Assembly: GCA_023132105.1 (NCBI GenBank)
Contig: JAGLYS010000097.1
Span: 1 to 5,927 of the forward strand
Direction: 5' to 3'
DNA length: 5,927 nucleotides
From: Caldifarciminota bacterium
Lineage (GTDB): Bacteria; Hydrothermota; 32-111; QNBC01
Part shown: piece after piece, positions 1 to 5,905 of the stretch
Numbering within the stretch: the first letter of the stretch is position 1
How the letters are laid out: each line of letters starts with the position of its first letter
Translations under genes and position numbers: made by a program
The notes under the pieces: generated by a model
What the model was told of the DNA's origin: nothing
Seen by the model: only the letters and a program-made list of their open reading frames with translations
Database searches by the model: none

Positions 1-2218
1 TCCATAATTGTCCGGCTACATCTCCAATATAGAGTATATCTACCCTCGAATCGTCATTTGTATCGATAACTGTCGCAGCAGATGGTATCGGATACATCGA
101 TGCATCCGTTAATCGTGCATATCCACCCTTAAGATCATTTGACAGACTAAAATCCCCGTTACACATATTGAAAAGATTTAAAATATATATTGCTCTTCCT
201 ACATTGCTTGTCGTATCATTGTATACATTGTTTTTAAGTGAATCGTTCCAATATCCCCCGCCAAAGAATGCAAAAAATCTATCGCGTATACTGGTTCCTG
301 AAATATTTATCTTTGTTTTATATATCATTGGTCTCGACCATGTTTCCCCAAGCATCGTATCCATATTCGATGTAAAATTGAATTTGTAGTCGGGACCGTA
401 TGTGTCTGTAATGTCAAGAACATTATAAGCTCTTCCTCCCTGCCTTTTGCCAATAATTGCTATTGTTTTCCATTCTGATGAATCCTTGAATGTATCCAGA
501 GCTACAGAGGGGAACCATATATCAGCTGCCGTCGGTTCTCCGTCGATGAAATATCTATGACCTGTTATCAGCATATCCTTCAGATCGGGAATAACATCTT
601 CGAACATCATACTGTAAAGCTCGTTGCCTGTGGAATCATCTATAACATGTAATAATCCGTCATTCGAGCCGGATAATACGATGCGTTTGTTTAACCGCTC
701 GATTCCCTTGCCATTTCTATATTTCTTAAAATCATCATCCTCATAAAAGTCATTTGGTTTTGCTATAAGAAGGGGTGAAGAGTGAAATATATCACCGAGA
801 TTAGCATGATTCGAGTCTCCGTATATATACTTAAATAGCTTTAATTTCATGGAATCGGGATTAAGTTCGTTTTCTATACCCAGCATCGTATCCCATTGTG
901 CCGGTAAAATCGAACCGAAACTCGTCATTGCTCCGTTTCTTATTACATATCTTGTTCTCTCATCCTGAGTCATATTATATAACTGTGTATGTGCATCCCA
1001 TATCATTGCCGTATCAAGTATTGTCGAATCGAGTATACCGCTTGCCGGCATTCTGAATGCTTTAAGATGTCCTTCCCATTTAGGAATACTTCTTGGAACA
1101 AAGTAAGCGGTATATAATCTATCCTCATAACTCGTATTCATATTTCTTATCGTAGGAAGGTTTACAGCAGTATATGTAACGGATTTCATCAATATATCCG
1201 AAAATATCTCTCTGAATGCTTCCACAACCTGTTCCTGTGAGTTTGCAGGATAGTAATGTTCCGTTCCACCGCGAGAAGCTATACTATCCATCGTTGCGCT
1301 GCCTGAAAGACCGATTCCAACTACATAAGTCATAATATCAATATATAATGCCGTATCACCACCCTGTGGAGGCACATATGTATGCCTTAACGATTCGGCT
1401 TCCATTTTGCAATTATATTGTCCTCCCCACCAATTTGGTTCACCATCCGTAACAAGAACAACAAAATACTTTCTGCACCATTTTGCATTATCCGTCTTTG
1501 CTATATCACTATAATGGTATCTTACCCCTTTTAATGCTCCTGCAGTAGGTGTTCCTCCATCAGCTCGCAGTTCTTTCTTGTCGTTATCATTTTGAATGGA
1601 ATTATCGATATAACTCCTTATAAGATTAATCTGTGATTGGTTGCTCCCTCCCTGTGCCTGCGTTATATCTTCAACGATATCAAATGAACCTTCCGATGTG
1701 CTTGCTTTAACTCCATCATATTGAATAGTTGGTGATTTACTAGAATAGAGCCATCTGCTTGAATCTGATTCATATACCGAATATCTATATTGATATCCCG
1801 TTGCACTACCTTCGTTCTGTAAGAATTTAGCTAATCCCCATCGTATTAAACCGCCATATTCATCGAGTATTTGAATAATTGCACTCTTTGTTATATACAA
1901 TTTCGAATCATTAGCTAAATTATCACCATCTGTATCAATCCCTCTAAACCTTTCGGGAACACTAAGCGTTGCCCAACCATATGCAAGACTACCGTTAACT
2001 TCATACCAATTTGCCTTAATATTTTCAGATGTTGCTCCGGTCGAACCATCACCATATGTATCGTCTCCATTCATATCCCATGCCATGCTACCGGATGTAT
2101 CGAATATTAGGAAAACATCGGGACTAACCCTGATAGTGAAGAATTGTGTATCATCAGCATATATAAATGCCGTAAAGAGTATAAAAATGAGGCTAAAAAT
2201 TAATAATATTCTTTTCAT
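1..2218 (-). CDS. pilY1: PilY1-type pilus tip adhesin, vWA domain plus PilC/PilY1 C-terminal domain (C-terminus beyond window)
   Basis: Open from the ATG at 2218 to the left edge; 739 codons are visible with no stop, so the C-terminus is missing. Residues 1-20 are a Sec-type signal peptide (MKR then a hydrophobic run, ending near IYA-DD). A von Willebrand A domain follows: MIDAS motif DTSGSM at 40-45, GGTPT at 221-225, VTDGEP at 256-261. The later part matches the Neisseria PilC/PilY1 beta-propeller family: GDIFHSSPLL (475-484), SGSNDGLLHVID (516-527), QGGRAYNVLDIT (593-604), GETWSRP (624-630), FFGGGYW (651-657), GRAIYIL (674-680), and a calcium-loop-like D719-x-N-x-D723-x-x-x-D727 followed by GDVAGQLW. 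In the known family, PilY1 caps the pilus tip on the minor pilins, mediates adhesion and surface sensing, and its calcium site controls retraction. It is last in the visible operon, 9 bases after the preceding stop. A strong AGGAGG lies 5 bases before the ATG. The family assignment is secure; ligand and regulation are unknown. Confidence 0.93.
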   Translation of the reverse strand, partial: MKRILLIFSLIFILFTAFIYADDTQFFTIRVSPDVFLIFDTSGSMAWDMNGDDTYGDGSTGATSENIKANWYEVNGSLAYGWATLSVPERFRGIDTDGDNLANDSKLYITKSAIIQILDEYGGLIRWGLAKFLQNEGSATGYQYRYSVYESDSSRWLYSSKSPTIQYDGVKASTSEGSFDIVEDITQAQGGSNQSQINLIRSYIDNSIQNDNDKKELRADGGTPTAGALKGVRYHYSDIAKTDNAKWCRKYFVVLVTDGEPNWWGGQYNCKMEAESLRHTYVPPQGGDTALYIDIMTYVVGIGLSGSATMDSIASRGGTEHYYPANSQEQVVEAFREIFSDILMKSVTYTAVNLPTIRNMNTSYEDRLYTAYFVPRSIPKWEGHLKAFRMPASGILDSTILDTAMIWDAHTQLYNMTQDERTRYVIRNGAMTSFGSILPAQWDTMLGIENELNPDSMKLKLFKYIYGDSNHANLGDIFHSSPLLIAKPNDFYEDDDFKKYRNGKGIERLNKRIVLSGSNDGLLHVIDDSTGNELYSMMFEDVIPDLKDMLITGHRYFIDGEPTAADIWFPSVALDTFKDSSEWKTIAIIGKRQGGRAYNVLDITDTYGPDYKFNFTSNMDTMLGETWSRPMIYKTKINISGTSIRDRFFAFFGGGYWNDSLKNNVYNDTTSNVGRAIYILNLFNMCNGDFSLSNDLKGGYARLTDASMYPIPSAATVIDTNDDSRVDILYIGDVAGQLW

Positions 2219-2227
2219 ATCCGCCTC

Positions 2228-2911
2228 CTATGCATCAGTTTGGTTTTTACTTATTTCTTTGATAAGATTGAACCAAATATTAAAATCAATCGTGATTAAT
2301 TGTTCAACTGTTACGGACCTGACAATCATATGTTCTTTTCCCGTTTCTATCGTAACATTATCCGGAAGAGAACCTATACCGGCATAGTCGTTATAATCAT
2401 TATATCTTATTTCAATCTTACCCCATCTGAAATAAAGGGGTTCGTAACTGCCCGATCTGAATTCCGCATAATTCTTTTGTCTTCCCTCATAAGCAATTGC
2501 AGATGATTGAGTAGCAGGTCTCTTCCAATCCAGTCCGTAAAAAACATCCATTCCCGTTGATATACCTGTTATTAGCCATCCGATAAATTGCTCTTCTCTC
2601 AATCCTCTTGCCATATCATATTTAATAGAACCATAAATATTTCTGTCCTTAAAGAGAATCGAAATGTAATTGTTTGTATCGGGAGTATCGCTCGTATAAT
2701 CGATGCAAAGCATTCTATCTCCGTCCTTTGCAATTATTTGTTTATATACTGTGGTTTGACTATTTACCGTCTTTTCTATTGTTCTGTGTATCTGAATAAT
2801 CCCTTCGTTGTTATTCACCGCATCATATTTCTCCGCTATCGGTATTGTTAATGCAGTAAGAAAACTAATAGTAAAGATTAAAAATATTGTTAGTAAAATA
2901 TATCTTTTCAT
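2228..2911 (-). CDS. Exported protein of unknown function between pilX and pilY1 (weakly LolA-like)
   Basis: I do not recognise this 227-residue protein firmly. It begins MKRYILLTIFLIF with a hydrophobic segment to about residue 25, a probable Sec signal peptide (possible cleavage near PIA-EKYD) or N-terminal anchor; there is no lipobox cysteine. The rest looks like a single beta-rich globular domain. The C-terminal half (an aromatic stretch YFRWGKIEIRY, then SLPDNVTIETGK and a final strand-helix) faintly recalls the LolA/LolB/RseB fold, where a line of the type 'LP..v.I' precedes the last strands; this is an impression only. An ATG four codons upstream (2923) also gives an ORF, but GGAGGG at 2916-2921 would then lie inside the gene, and it sits at ideal distance from 2911, so 2911 is preferred. 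The stop TAG is fused to the pilY1 ribosome binding site. Position in the operon implies a role in secretion, stability or assembly of PilY1 or the tip complex. Confidence 0.85.
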   Translation of the reverse strand: MKRYILLTIFLIFTISFLTALTIPIAEKYDAVNNNEGIIQIHRTIEKTVNSQTTVYKQIIAKDGDRMLCIDYTSDTPDTNNYISILFKDRNIYGSIKYDMARGLREEQFIGWLITGISTGMDVFYGLDWKRPATQSSAIAYEGRQKNYAEFRSGSYEPLYFRWGKIEIRYNDYNDYAGIGSLPDNVTIETGKEHMIVRSVTVEQLITIDFNIWFNLIKEISKNQTDA

Positions 2912-2915
2912 ATAT

Positions 2916-2921
2916 CCCTCC
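2916..2921 (-). promoter_or_regulatory. Ribosome binding site deciding the start of the 2228-2911 gene
   Basis: GGAGGG on the minus strand, 4 bases before the ATG at 2911. It overlaps codons 1-3 of the longer reading (ATG at 2923), which itself has no comparable upstream purine run, so the shorter start is the likely one. Confidence 0.75.
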
Positions 2922-2926
2922 ATATA

Positions 2927-3373
2927 TTAATACATTGTATTTCCTATCATTTTTGTAGCAGCAGCAGCCGGAATCATTAAAGAAGCTCCCACATCAAGGG
3001 AGTCTATATATCTTTTATTACCGGCTGAAAATATACCTGTGCTATTCAATGCATACACCCAGTAAGACATACCCCATGCTCCTGACTTGGAATAAGGTGT
3101 TATATCGGGAGGAGCAGGATTAATCTTAAACGAATCACTGGTTGTCGCTAATGTTCTTGTGCTGTCTCCCGTATATACATAACCGGGAATCAAAGAGAAA
3201 AAATAGTTTTTTCCCGTTTCCGCATTCAGGAGAGCTCTCTTCTGAGAATTCATAATCATCGATGTAAAAATATCCATATTCGATACAAGAACATAGACAG
3301 AAGCGAATAGTGTCATCAAAACGACAATCCACAATGTTGTAATTAAAGCTATACCTTTTCTGTTATTCATCAT
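2927..3373 (-). CDS. pilX: PilX/GspK-type minor pilin
   Basis: A 148-residue prepilin-like protein. The N-terminus MMNNRKG is followed by a 20-plus residue hydrophobic helix (IALITTLWIVVLMTLFASVYV); the predicted prepilin peptidase cut is after G7. The mature chain has T at position 5 instead of the usual Glu, as expected for the PilX/GspK branch, which lacks Glu5. The segment SQKRALLNAETG (43-54) matches the conserved 'A..AE.G' turn of PilX_N/GspK proteins. In known systems this subunit caps the H-I-J-K tip complex and contacts PilY1. It is short: GspK proteins are about 300 residues because of an inserted alpha domain, absent here, so it is closer to PilX. Either of two adjacent ATGs (3373 or 3370) could start it; AGGAGGAGG upstream serves both. 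The symbol rests on family features plus operon order. Confidence 0.85.
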   Translation of the reverse strand: MMNNRKGIALITTLWIVVLMTLFASVYVLVSNMDIFTSMIMNSQKRALLNAETGKNYFFSLIPGYVYTGDSTRTLATTSDSFKINPAPPDITPYSKSGAWGMSYWVYALNSTGIFSAGNKRYIDSLDVGASLMIPAAAATKMIGNTMY

Positions 3374-3384
3374 AATGCCTCCTC

Positions 3385-3963
3385 CTAATTGACATTACGG
3401 AAATAAATTCCGCCTGTATATTCTTTCTCGTATGTTTTATTCCCATATGTACTGGATGCTTTTATAAGTATACCTATTGCTTTTATCGATCCGTATGTAC
3501 CTGCTGCCGGAGCCAGAGATGTTGTTCCGTCTTCATAATGATATACAAATAAAAGCCTGTCTATATCGGTTACAAGAATAGAGCTATTACCATTTTGATG
3601 TTTATATAATGTATCACCGGAAAAAAAGACAATAATCGTATCACCATCGGTCATTGAACCACTTTCATCTTGATCCGTTGTGTATGGGAAATGGATAGTA
3701 TCAGGGCTAATTGTTGAAGCTCCTATAACTCCATCAATTATACCAAAACCTCCTGCCGATGTGTTCTGACAGTATCCAACCTCTTTGAAAATCGATGTTA
3801 TATATTCATATGTTTTAGTAACCCGCTTGTTAGTATCTATCTTGGCTTTCTGCTCTGTAATGTTTCTATTCTGAAATATCATAAAGTTAGTGACGAAGAG
3901 CATTACAATCGAGAGAACCACTACAACAACTACAAGCTCAACAATTGTCATTCCTTTTCTCAT
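3385..3963 (-). CDS. pilW: PilW/GspJ-type minor pilin
   Basis: A 192-residue prepilin with class III signal MRKG, cleavage predicted after G4, then MTIVELVVVVVVLSIVMLFV: a hydrophobic helix with Glu at mature position 5. Mature residue 1 is Met instead of the usual Phe. The following region (KRVTKTYEYITSIFKEVGYCQN) matches the PilW/GspJ pattern of a long helix ending in 'GY', and the C-terminal part is beta-rich, as in GspJ. The expected role is a component of the tip-priming complex in the inner membrane and pilus tip. The reading frame extends upstream to an ATG at 4065, but that would overlap pilV by about 90 bases and bury the prepilin signal 34 residues in. The ATG at 3963 has AGGAAGG at a 5-base spacing and begins exactly at the signal, so it is chosen. 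The stop TAG overlaps the pilX ribosome binding site. Confidence 0.87.
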   Translation of the reverse strand: MRKGMTIVELVVVVVVLSIVMLFVTNFMIFQNRNITEQKAKIDTNKRVTKTYEYITSIFKEVGYCQNTSAGGFGIIDGVIGASTISPDTIHFPYTTDQDESGSMTDGDTIIVFFSGDTLYKHQNGNSSILVTDIDRLLFVYHYEDGTTSLAPAAGTYGSIKAIGILIKASSTYGNKTYEKEYTGGIYFRNVN

Positions 3964-3968
3964 ATAAA

Positions 3969-3975
3969 CCTTCCT
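3969..3975 (-). promoter_or_regulatory. Ribosome binding site of the PilW-type gene, overlapping the pilV stop
   Basis: AGGAAGG on the minus strand, 5 bases before the ATG at 3963. Its first two bases belong to the TAG stop of the preceding pilin (3974-3976), so terminating ribosomes are placed on the next start. This fixes the pilW start at 3963 against the 102-base longer frame. Confidence 0.8.
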
Positions 3976-4396
3976 ATTTGTATTTAGATATTTTATATGT
4001 CGTTTTTGATGTATCTCCACTGGTGTAATAGTAAACGATACTGAAATTAATATAATTATTTGCATCCGTTACGCTTGGAGTAACCGAATCTATCCTTCCT
4101 ATGACATAATTGTTTGGGGACAAACTTTCGGCATATATAATAACACCTGCACCATTATTGATAAAATCATCAATCATAGAATCATATCCAAGTGAATTAT
4201 CTGAATACAACTCCTGCGACTCTTTTTCCAAATATTCCATCATTGATCCCGTAAGAAGTGTCTTATTTTTCAATTCGTTTGCCTTCACATTCTGATGCAT
4301 CGTAGAGCTTATCATTAATATAATCGAAAGTGAAGCAAATGAAAAAATAACGACAGTTACCAGTATTTCAATTAAAGTAAATCCGTTTCTTTTCAT
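3974..4396 (-). CDS. pilV: PilV/GspI-type minor pilin
   Basis: A 140-residue prepilin. MKRNG ends in the prepilin peptidase site, followed by FTLIEILVTVVIFSFASLSIILM: Phe at mature +1, Glu at +5 and a 20-residue hydrophobic helix. The next part (a polar helix with KANELKNKTLLTGSMMEYLEKES) and the beta-rich C-terminus fit the PilV/GspI class, where the mature helix is followed by an 'A..La...' helix. In known systems it contacts the GspJ- and GspK-type partners to nucleate pilus assembly. It overlaps the upstream gene by four bases (ATGA, 4393-4396), indicating translational coupling. Its own Shine-Dalgarno (AGGAGAGG) is about 10 bases from the ATG, farther than in its neighbours. The split between PilV and other minor pilins rests mainly on operon order. 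Confidence 0.83.
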   Translation of the reverse strand: MKRNGFTLIEILVTVVIFSFASLSIILMISSTMHQNVKANELKNKTLLTGSMMEYLEKESQELYSDNSLGYDSMIDDFINNGAGVIIYAESLSPNNYVIGRIDSVTPSVTDANNYINFSIVYYYTSGDTSKTTYKISKYK

Positions 4397-4818
4397 AGCT
4401 CATGCACCTCTCCTAAAATTGTTACACCCAATTTAACATTACCTTTTCTTGTGCTCACGAACATAGTATCTCCAAGGAGATCGTATTCTCCCTTTTGTGT
4501 AATATCTAAAGTACACACAGTGGTAACCATCGGAGCATTATCAGGACTCTTCATATTAACCGTTTTATCAAGTACACCACCGATATATATCAATGCAAGA
4601 GAATCATTAAATACTACCTTTGCATTATTATGAGCATAAATCGCTTTCATCTCGGCAGTATTCATTACGGTTTTTATCTTTGATATTGCATCGTCTTTAC
4701 TGTACTTTTTAATATTCAACAATGGGTTGGTACTAAATATAATCGCTGTAATAACACCTATCATTAATACTACAACAAGAAGTTCTATAATCGTGAAGCC
4801 TTCATTTAATTTATTCAT
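4393..4818 (-). CDS. fimU: FimU/GspH-type minor pilin, first gene of the operon
   Basis: A 141-residue prepilin. MNKLNEG ends in the peptidase site, then FTIIELLVVVLMIGVITAIIF, with Phe +1, Glu +5 and the hydrophobic assembly helix. Downstream, SKDDAISKIKTVMNTAEMKAIYAHNNAKVVF fits the GspH/FimU layout: an amphipathic helix with 'A...Ai..n', then a beta strand. The length is typical. In Pseudomonas-type systems FimU links the tip complex to the major pilin shaft. It is the first gene after the divergent intergenic region, with GGAGGT 4 bases before the ATG. No cysteine pair near the C-terminus is visible, unlike the D-region disulfide of many major pilins. It could also be called a generic GspH-domain pseudopilin, but the whole set H-I-J-K plus PilY1 supports type IV pili over type II secretion. 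Confidence 0.85.
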   Translation of the reverse strand: MNKLNEGFTIIELLVVVLMIGVITAIIFSTNPLLNIKKYSKDDAISKIKTVMNTAEMKAIYAHNNAKVVFNDSLALIYIGGVLDKTVNMKSPDNAPMVTTVCTLDITQKGEYDLLGDTMFVSTRKGNVKLGVTILGEVHEL

Positions 4819-4873
4819 AGCTACCTCCGTATTTATATATATGCAATTAGTATGCCTGTTTCTGTTAATTCTA

Positions 4874-4902
4874 ATTCTAATCTATTTCAATAAATAATTC
4901 AA
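4874..4902 (-). promoter_or_regulatory. Candidate sigma-70 promoter of the minor-pilin operon
   Basis: On the minus strand, TTGAAT (4897-4902) is separated by 17 bases from TAGAAT (4874-4879). The -10 matches the consensus at 5 of 6 positions and the -35 at 4 of 6. Transcription would start near 4867, giving a leader of about 50 bases before the ATG at 4818. A second TAGAAT follows directly (4868-4873). In such AT-rich DNA a match of this quality can occur by chance. Confidence 0.4.
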
Positions 4903-4914
4903 TGAGAAATCAAA

Positions 4915-4953
4915 TGCATATGCAACTTCTTGCATAGCGTGCAATTATTTGCA
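4915..4953. repeat. Cluster of five phased TGCA motifs, including a 10-base palindrome
   Basis: TGCA begins at 4915, 4921, 4931, 4940 and 4950. The first two form the perfect palindrome TGCATATGCA (4915-4924), and the others follow at 10, 9 and 10 bases, about one helical turn. The cluster lies just upstream of the candidate pilin promoter, where an activator would bind. Further single copies sit at 4842, 5093 and 5104. The repeat is directly visible; a regulatory function is inferred. Confidence 0.45.
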
Positions 4954-5032
4954 TATAATTTAGGATTTTTGTTAAATCATTTCCCTCTTCGTAGTTGCTA
5001 ATTGAAAATTGAAGACATTATCCCAATATTTC

Positions 5033-5060
5033 TTGACATTTTATTTTTATATCCTATAAT
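5033..5060 (+). promoter_or_regulatory. Consensus sigma-70 promoter for the PHP-domain gene
   Basis: TTGACA (5033-5038), a 16-base AT-rich spacer, then TATAAT (5055-5060): both hexamers match the housekeeping consensus at every position. The start of transcription would be near 5067, leaving about 100 bases of leader before the ATG at 5168. It points away from the pilin operon. Confidence 0.7.
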
Positions 5061-5102
5061 GAAATTGTGAATTTATTATTTTCGTACAAGGATGCAAAAA
5101 AG

Positions 5103-5171
5103 GTGCAATTAGAAGGTAAACGATATTTTTTTATTGAGAGTAAAAATAAACATACTACTATCAAGTTATGA
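5103..5171 (+). CDS. Possible 22-residue leader ORF coupled to the PHP gene
   Basis: A GTG at 5103 opens 22 codons (beginning VQLEGKRYFF, ending TTIKL) with stop TGA at 5169-5171, overlapping the next ATG as ATGA. AAGGA (5088-5092) lies 10 bases before the GTG. The PHP gene itself has no recognisable Shine-Dalgarno, so reinitiation from this ORF would explain how it is translated. The same frame is open upstream to 5037, with another GTG at 5067, so the start is uncertain. It may be chance. Confidence 0.25.
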   Translation: MQLEGKRYFFIESKNKHTTIKL

Positions 5172-5905
5172 AATATATATTTTCTTTACATAATCATTCT
5201 ACTTTCTCGAATGATAAGTTTATGAGAAGGGAAACACCTGATAAAATATTAAATCAGATATTAAAAGATAAAATATATGTGATTTCGATTACGGATGCCA
5301 GAGAAGATATATTCTTTGATTATATCATTAATAAAAGAAACGATTATGCTCATATTTGCACGGTAGAAAAGATTTCGAATAGTGTTATTCTTCTCGATTA
5401 TGGTAATTGGGAAAGTTATCTTATTCGTGGCATGGAAAAACACGACTGTGAAGGACATATGCTAATTATTGGGACAGATAGCAGAATAGAGTATAATGAT
5501 TCATATACAATTAATGATTGGATTGATTATGCTAATGATAATGGTGGTATATGCGGACCTGCACATCCGATAGAGCAATTTGTAGGTGGAATGGGAGTTG
5601 ATGTCCTATTGAAGCATATACATAAATTTGACTTCATAGAAATATTCAATGCTCAACTCGTTTTTAATAAGAATGCGAATGTTGCCGCAGAATTGCTTTC
5701 CGATAAATTCAATGTTCCCGGTATTGCGACATCAGATTCTCATAATCACAAGAACCTTATAAAATCATATTTTTATACGGAAAAGAAGGAAAATATCTCC
5801 GTACAATCGGTAAAAAATATTATAAAAAATAAGCGATTTACTAATTTTAAACGATACATAACATACAGGGAATTATTTATGACATATATAATCAGGAGAT
5901 TATAA
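5168..5905 (+). CDS. PHP-domain metal-dependent hydrolase (putative phosphoesterase)
   Basis: A 245-residue single-domain protein of the PHP superfamily (polymerase and histidinol phosphatase), whose members bind two or three metal ions and usually hydrolyse phosphoesters. Visible motifs: H8-N-H10 (SLHNHSTFS), ITD at 41-43, GME (88-90) with GHMLIIG (96-102), matching the usual 'GvE...GHlL..G' line, GPAHP (130-134, H133), EIFN (158-161) and SDSH (189-192). One departure: the normal TDH motif reads TDA, so a typical metal-ligand histidine is alanine at 44. No signal peptide or transmembrane segment is seen, so it is probably cytoplasmic. The basic C-terminal tail (after about 215) is unassigned. 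The ATG at 5168 is chosen because the HxH motif is at residues 8-10 and an in-frame TAA lies at 5147. Substrate is unknown; stand-alone PHP proteins include nucleotide and sugar phosphatases. It is divergent from the pilin operon with its own consensus promoter. Confidence 0.85.
   Translation: MKYIFSLHNHSTFSNDKFMRRETPDKILNQILKDKIYVISITDAREDIFFDYIINKRNDYAHICTVEKISNSVILLDYGNWESYLIRGMEKHDCEGHMLIIGTDSRIEYNDSYTINDWIDYANDNGGICGPAHPIEQFVGGMGVDVLLKHIHKFDFIEIFNAQLVFNKNANVAAELLSDKFNVPGIATSDSHNHKNLIKSYFYTEKKENISVQSVKNIIKNKRFTNFKRYITYRELFMTYIIRRL

Larger units (their letters stand above)
4819..5167. other. Divergent intergenic region between the pilin operon and the PHP gene
   Basis: A 349-base stretch without a convincing full-length gene, richer in A+T than the flanking coding sequence. 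It contains candidate promoters for both directions, a TGCA motif cluster and a possible very short leader ORF (each listed separately), plus a small tandem duplication (ATTGAAA/ATTGAAG at 5001-5014). I see no tRNA, terminator hairpin or mobile-element end. Confidence 0.8.

Noticed and set aside
168..389. Plus-strand frame of 73 codons inside the pilY1 region
   Set aside because: It lies wholly antisense to the clearly conserved PilY1 C-terminal domain, has no ribosome binding site and a composition typical of a shadow frame.
2085..2851. Three plus-strand frames antisense to the pilY1 start and the 2228-2911 gene
   Set aside because: All overlap minus-strand genes with signal peptides and good ribosome binding sites; no motif or start signal supports them.
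3135..3332. Minus-strand 65-codon frame inside pilX
   Set aside because: It is an alternate frame of a gene with a clear prepilin N-terminus and operon spacing.
3964..4065. Upstream extension of pilW to an ATG at 4065
   Set aside because: It would overlap pilV by about 90 bases and place 34 residues before the class III signal; the ATG at 3963 has a good ribosome binding site.
4110..4633. Two plus-strand frames (4110-4295 and 4451-4633) antisense to the pilV- and fimU-type genes
   Set aside because: They are shadows of genuine pilin genes, with no start signals.
3974..4818. Reading the prepilin genes as a type II secretion pseudopilin cluster
   Set aside because: The H-I-J-K set is shared by both systems, but co-transcription with PilY1 and a short PilX without the GspK insertion favours type IV pili.
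4915..4953. Sigma-54 promoter within the TGCA cluster for the pilin operon
   Set aside because: Pilin genes are often sigma-54 dependent and TTGCAC/TTGCA look suggestive, but I could not find the required GG-N10-GC pair at -24/-12.
5092..5112. Six-codon ATG mini-ORF in the PHP leader
   Set aside because: It has no room for a ribosome binding site (AAGG directly abuts the ATG) and does not reach the PHP start.
5261..5458. Minus-strand 65-codon frame inside the PHP gene
   Set aside because: It is antisense to a conserved PHP domain with no supporting signals.
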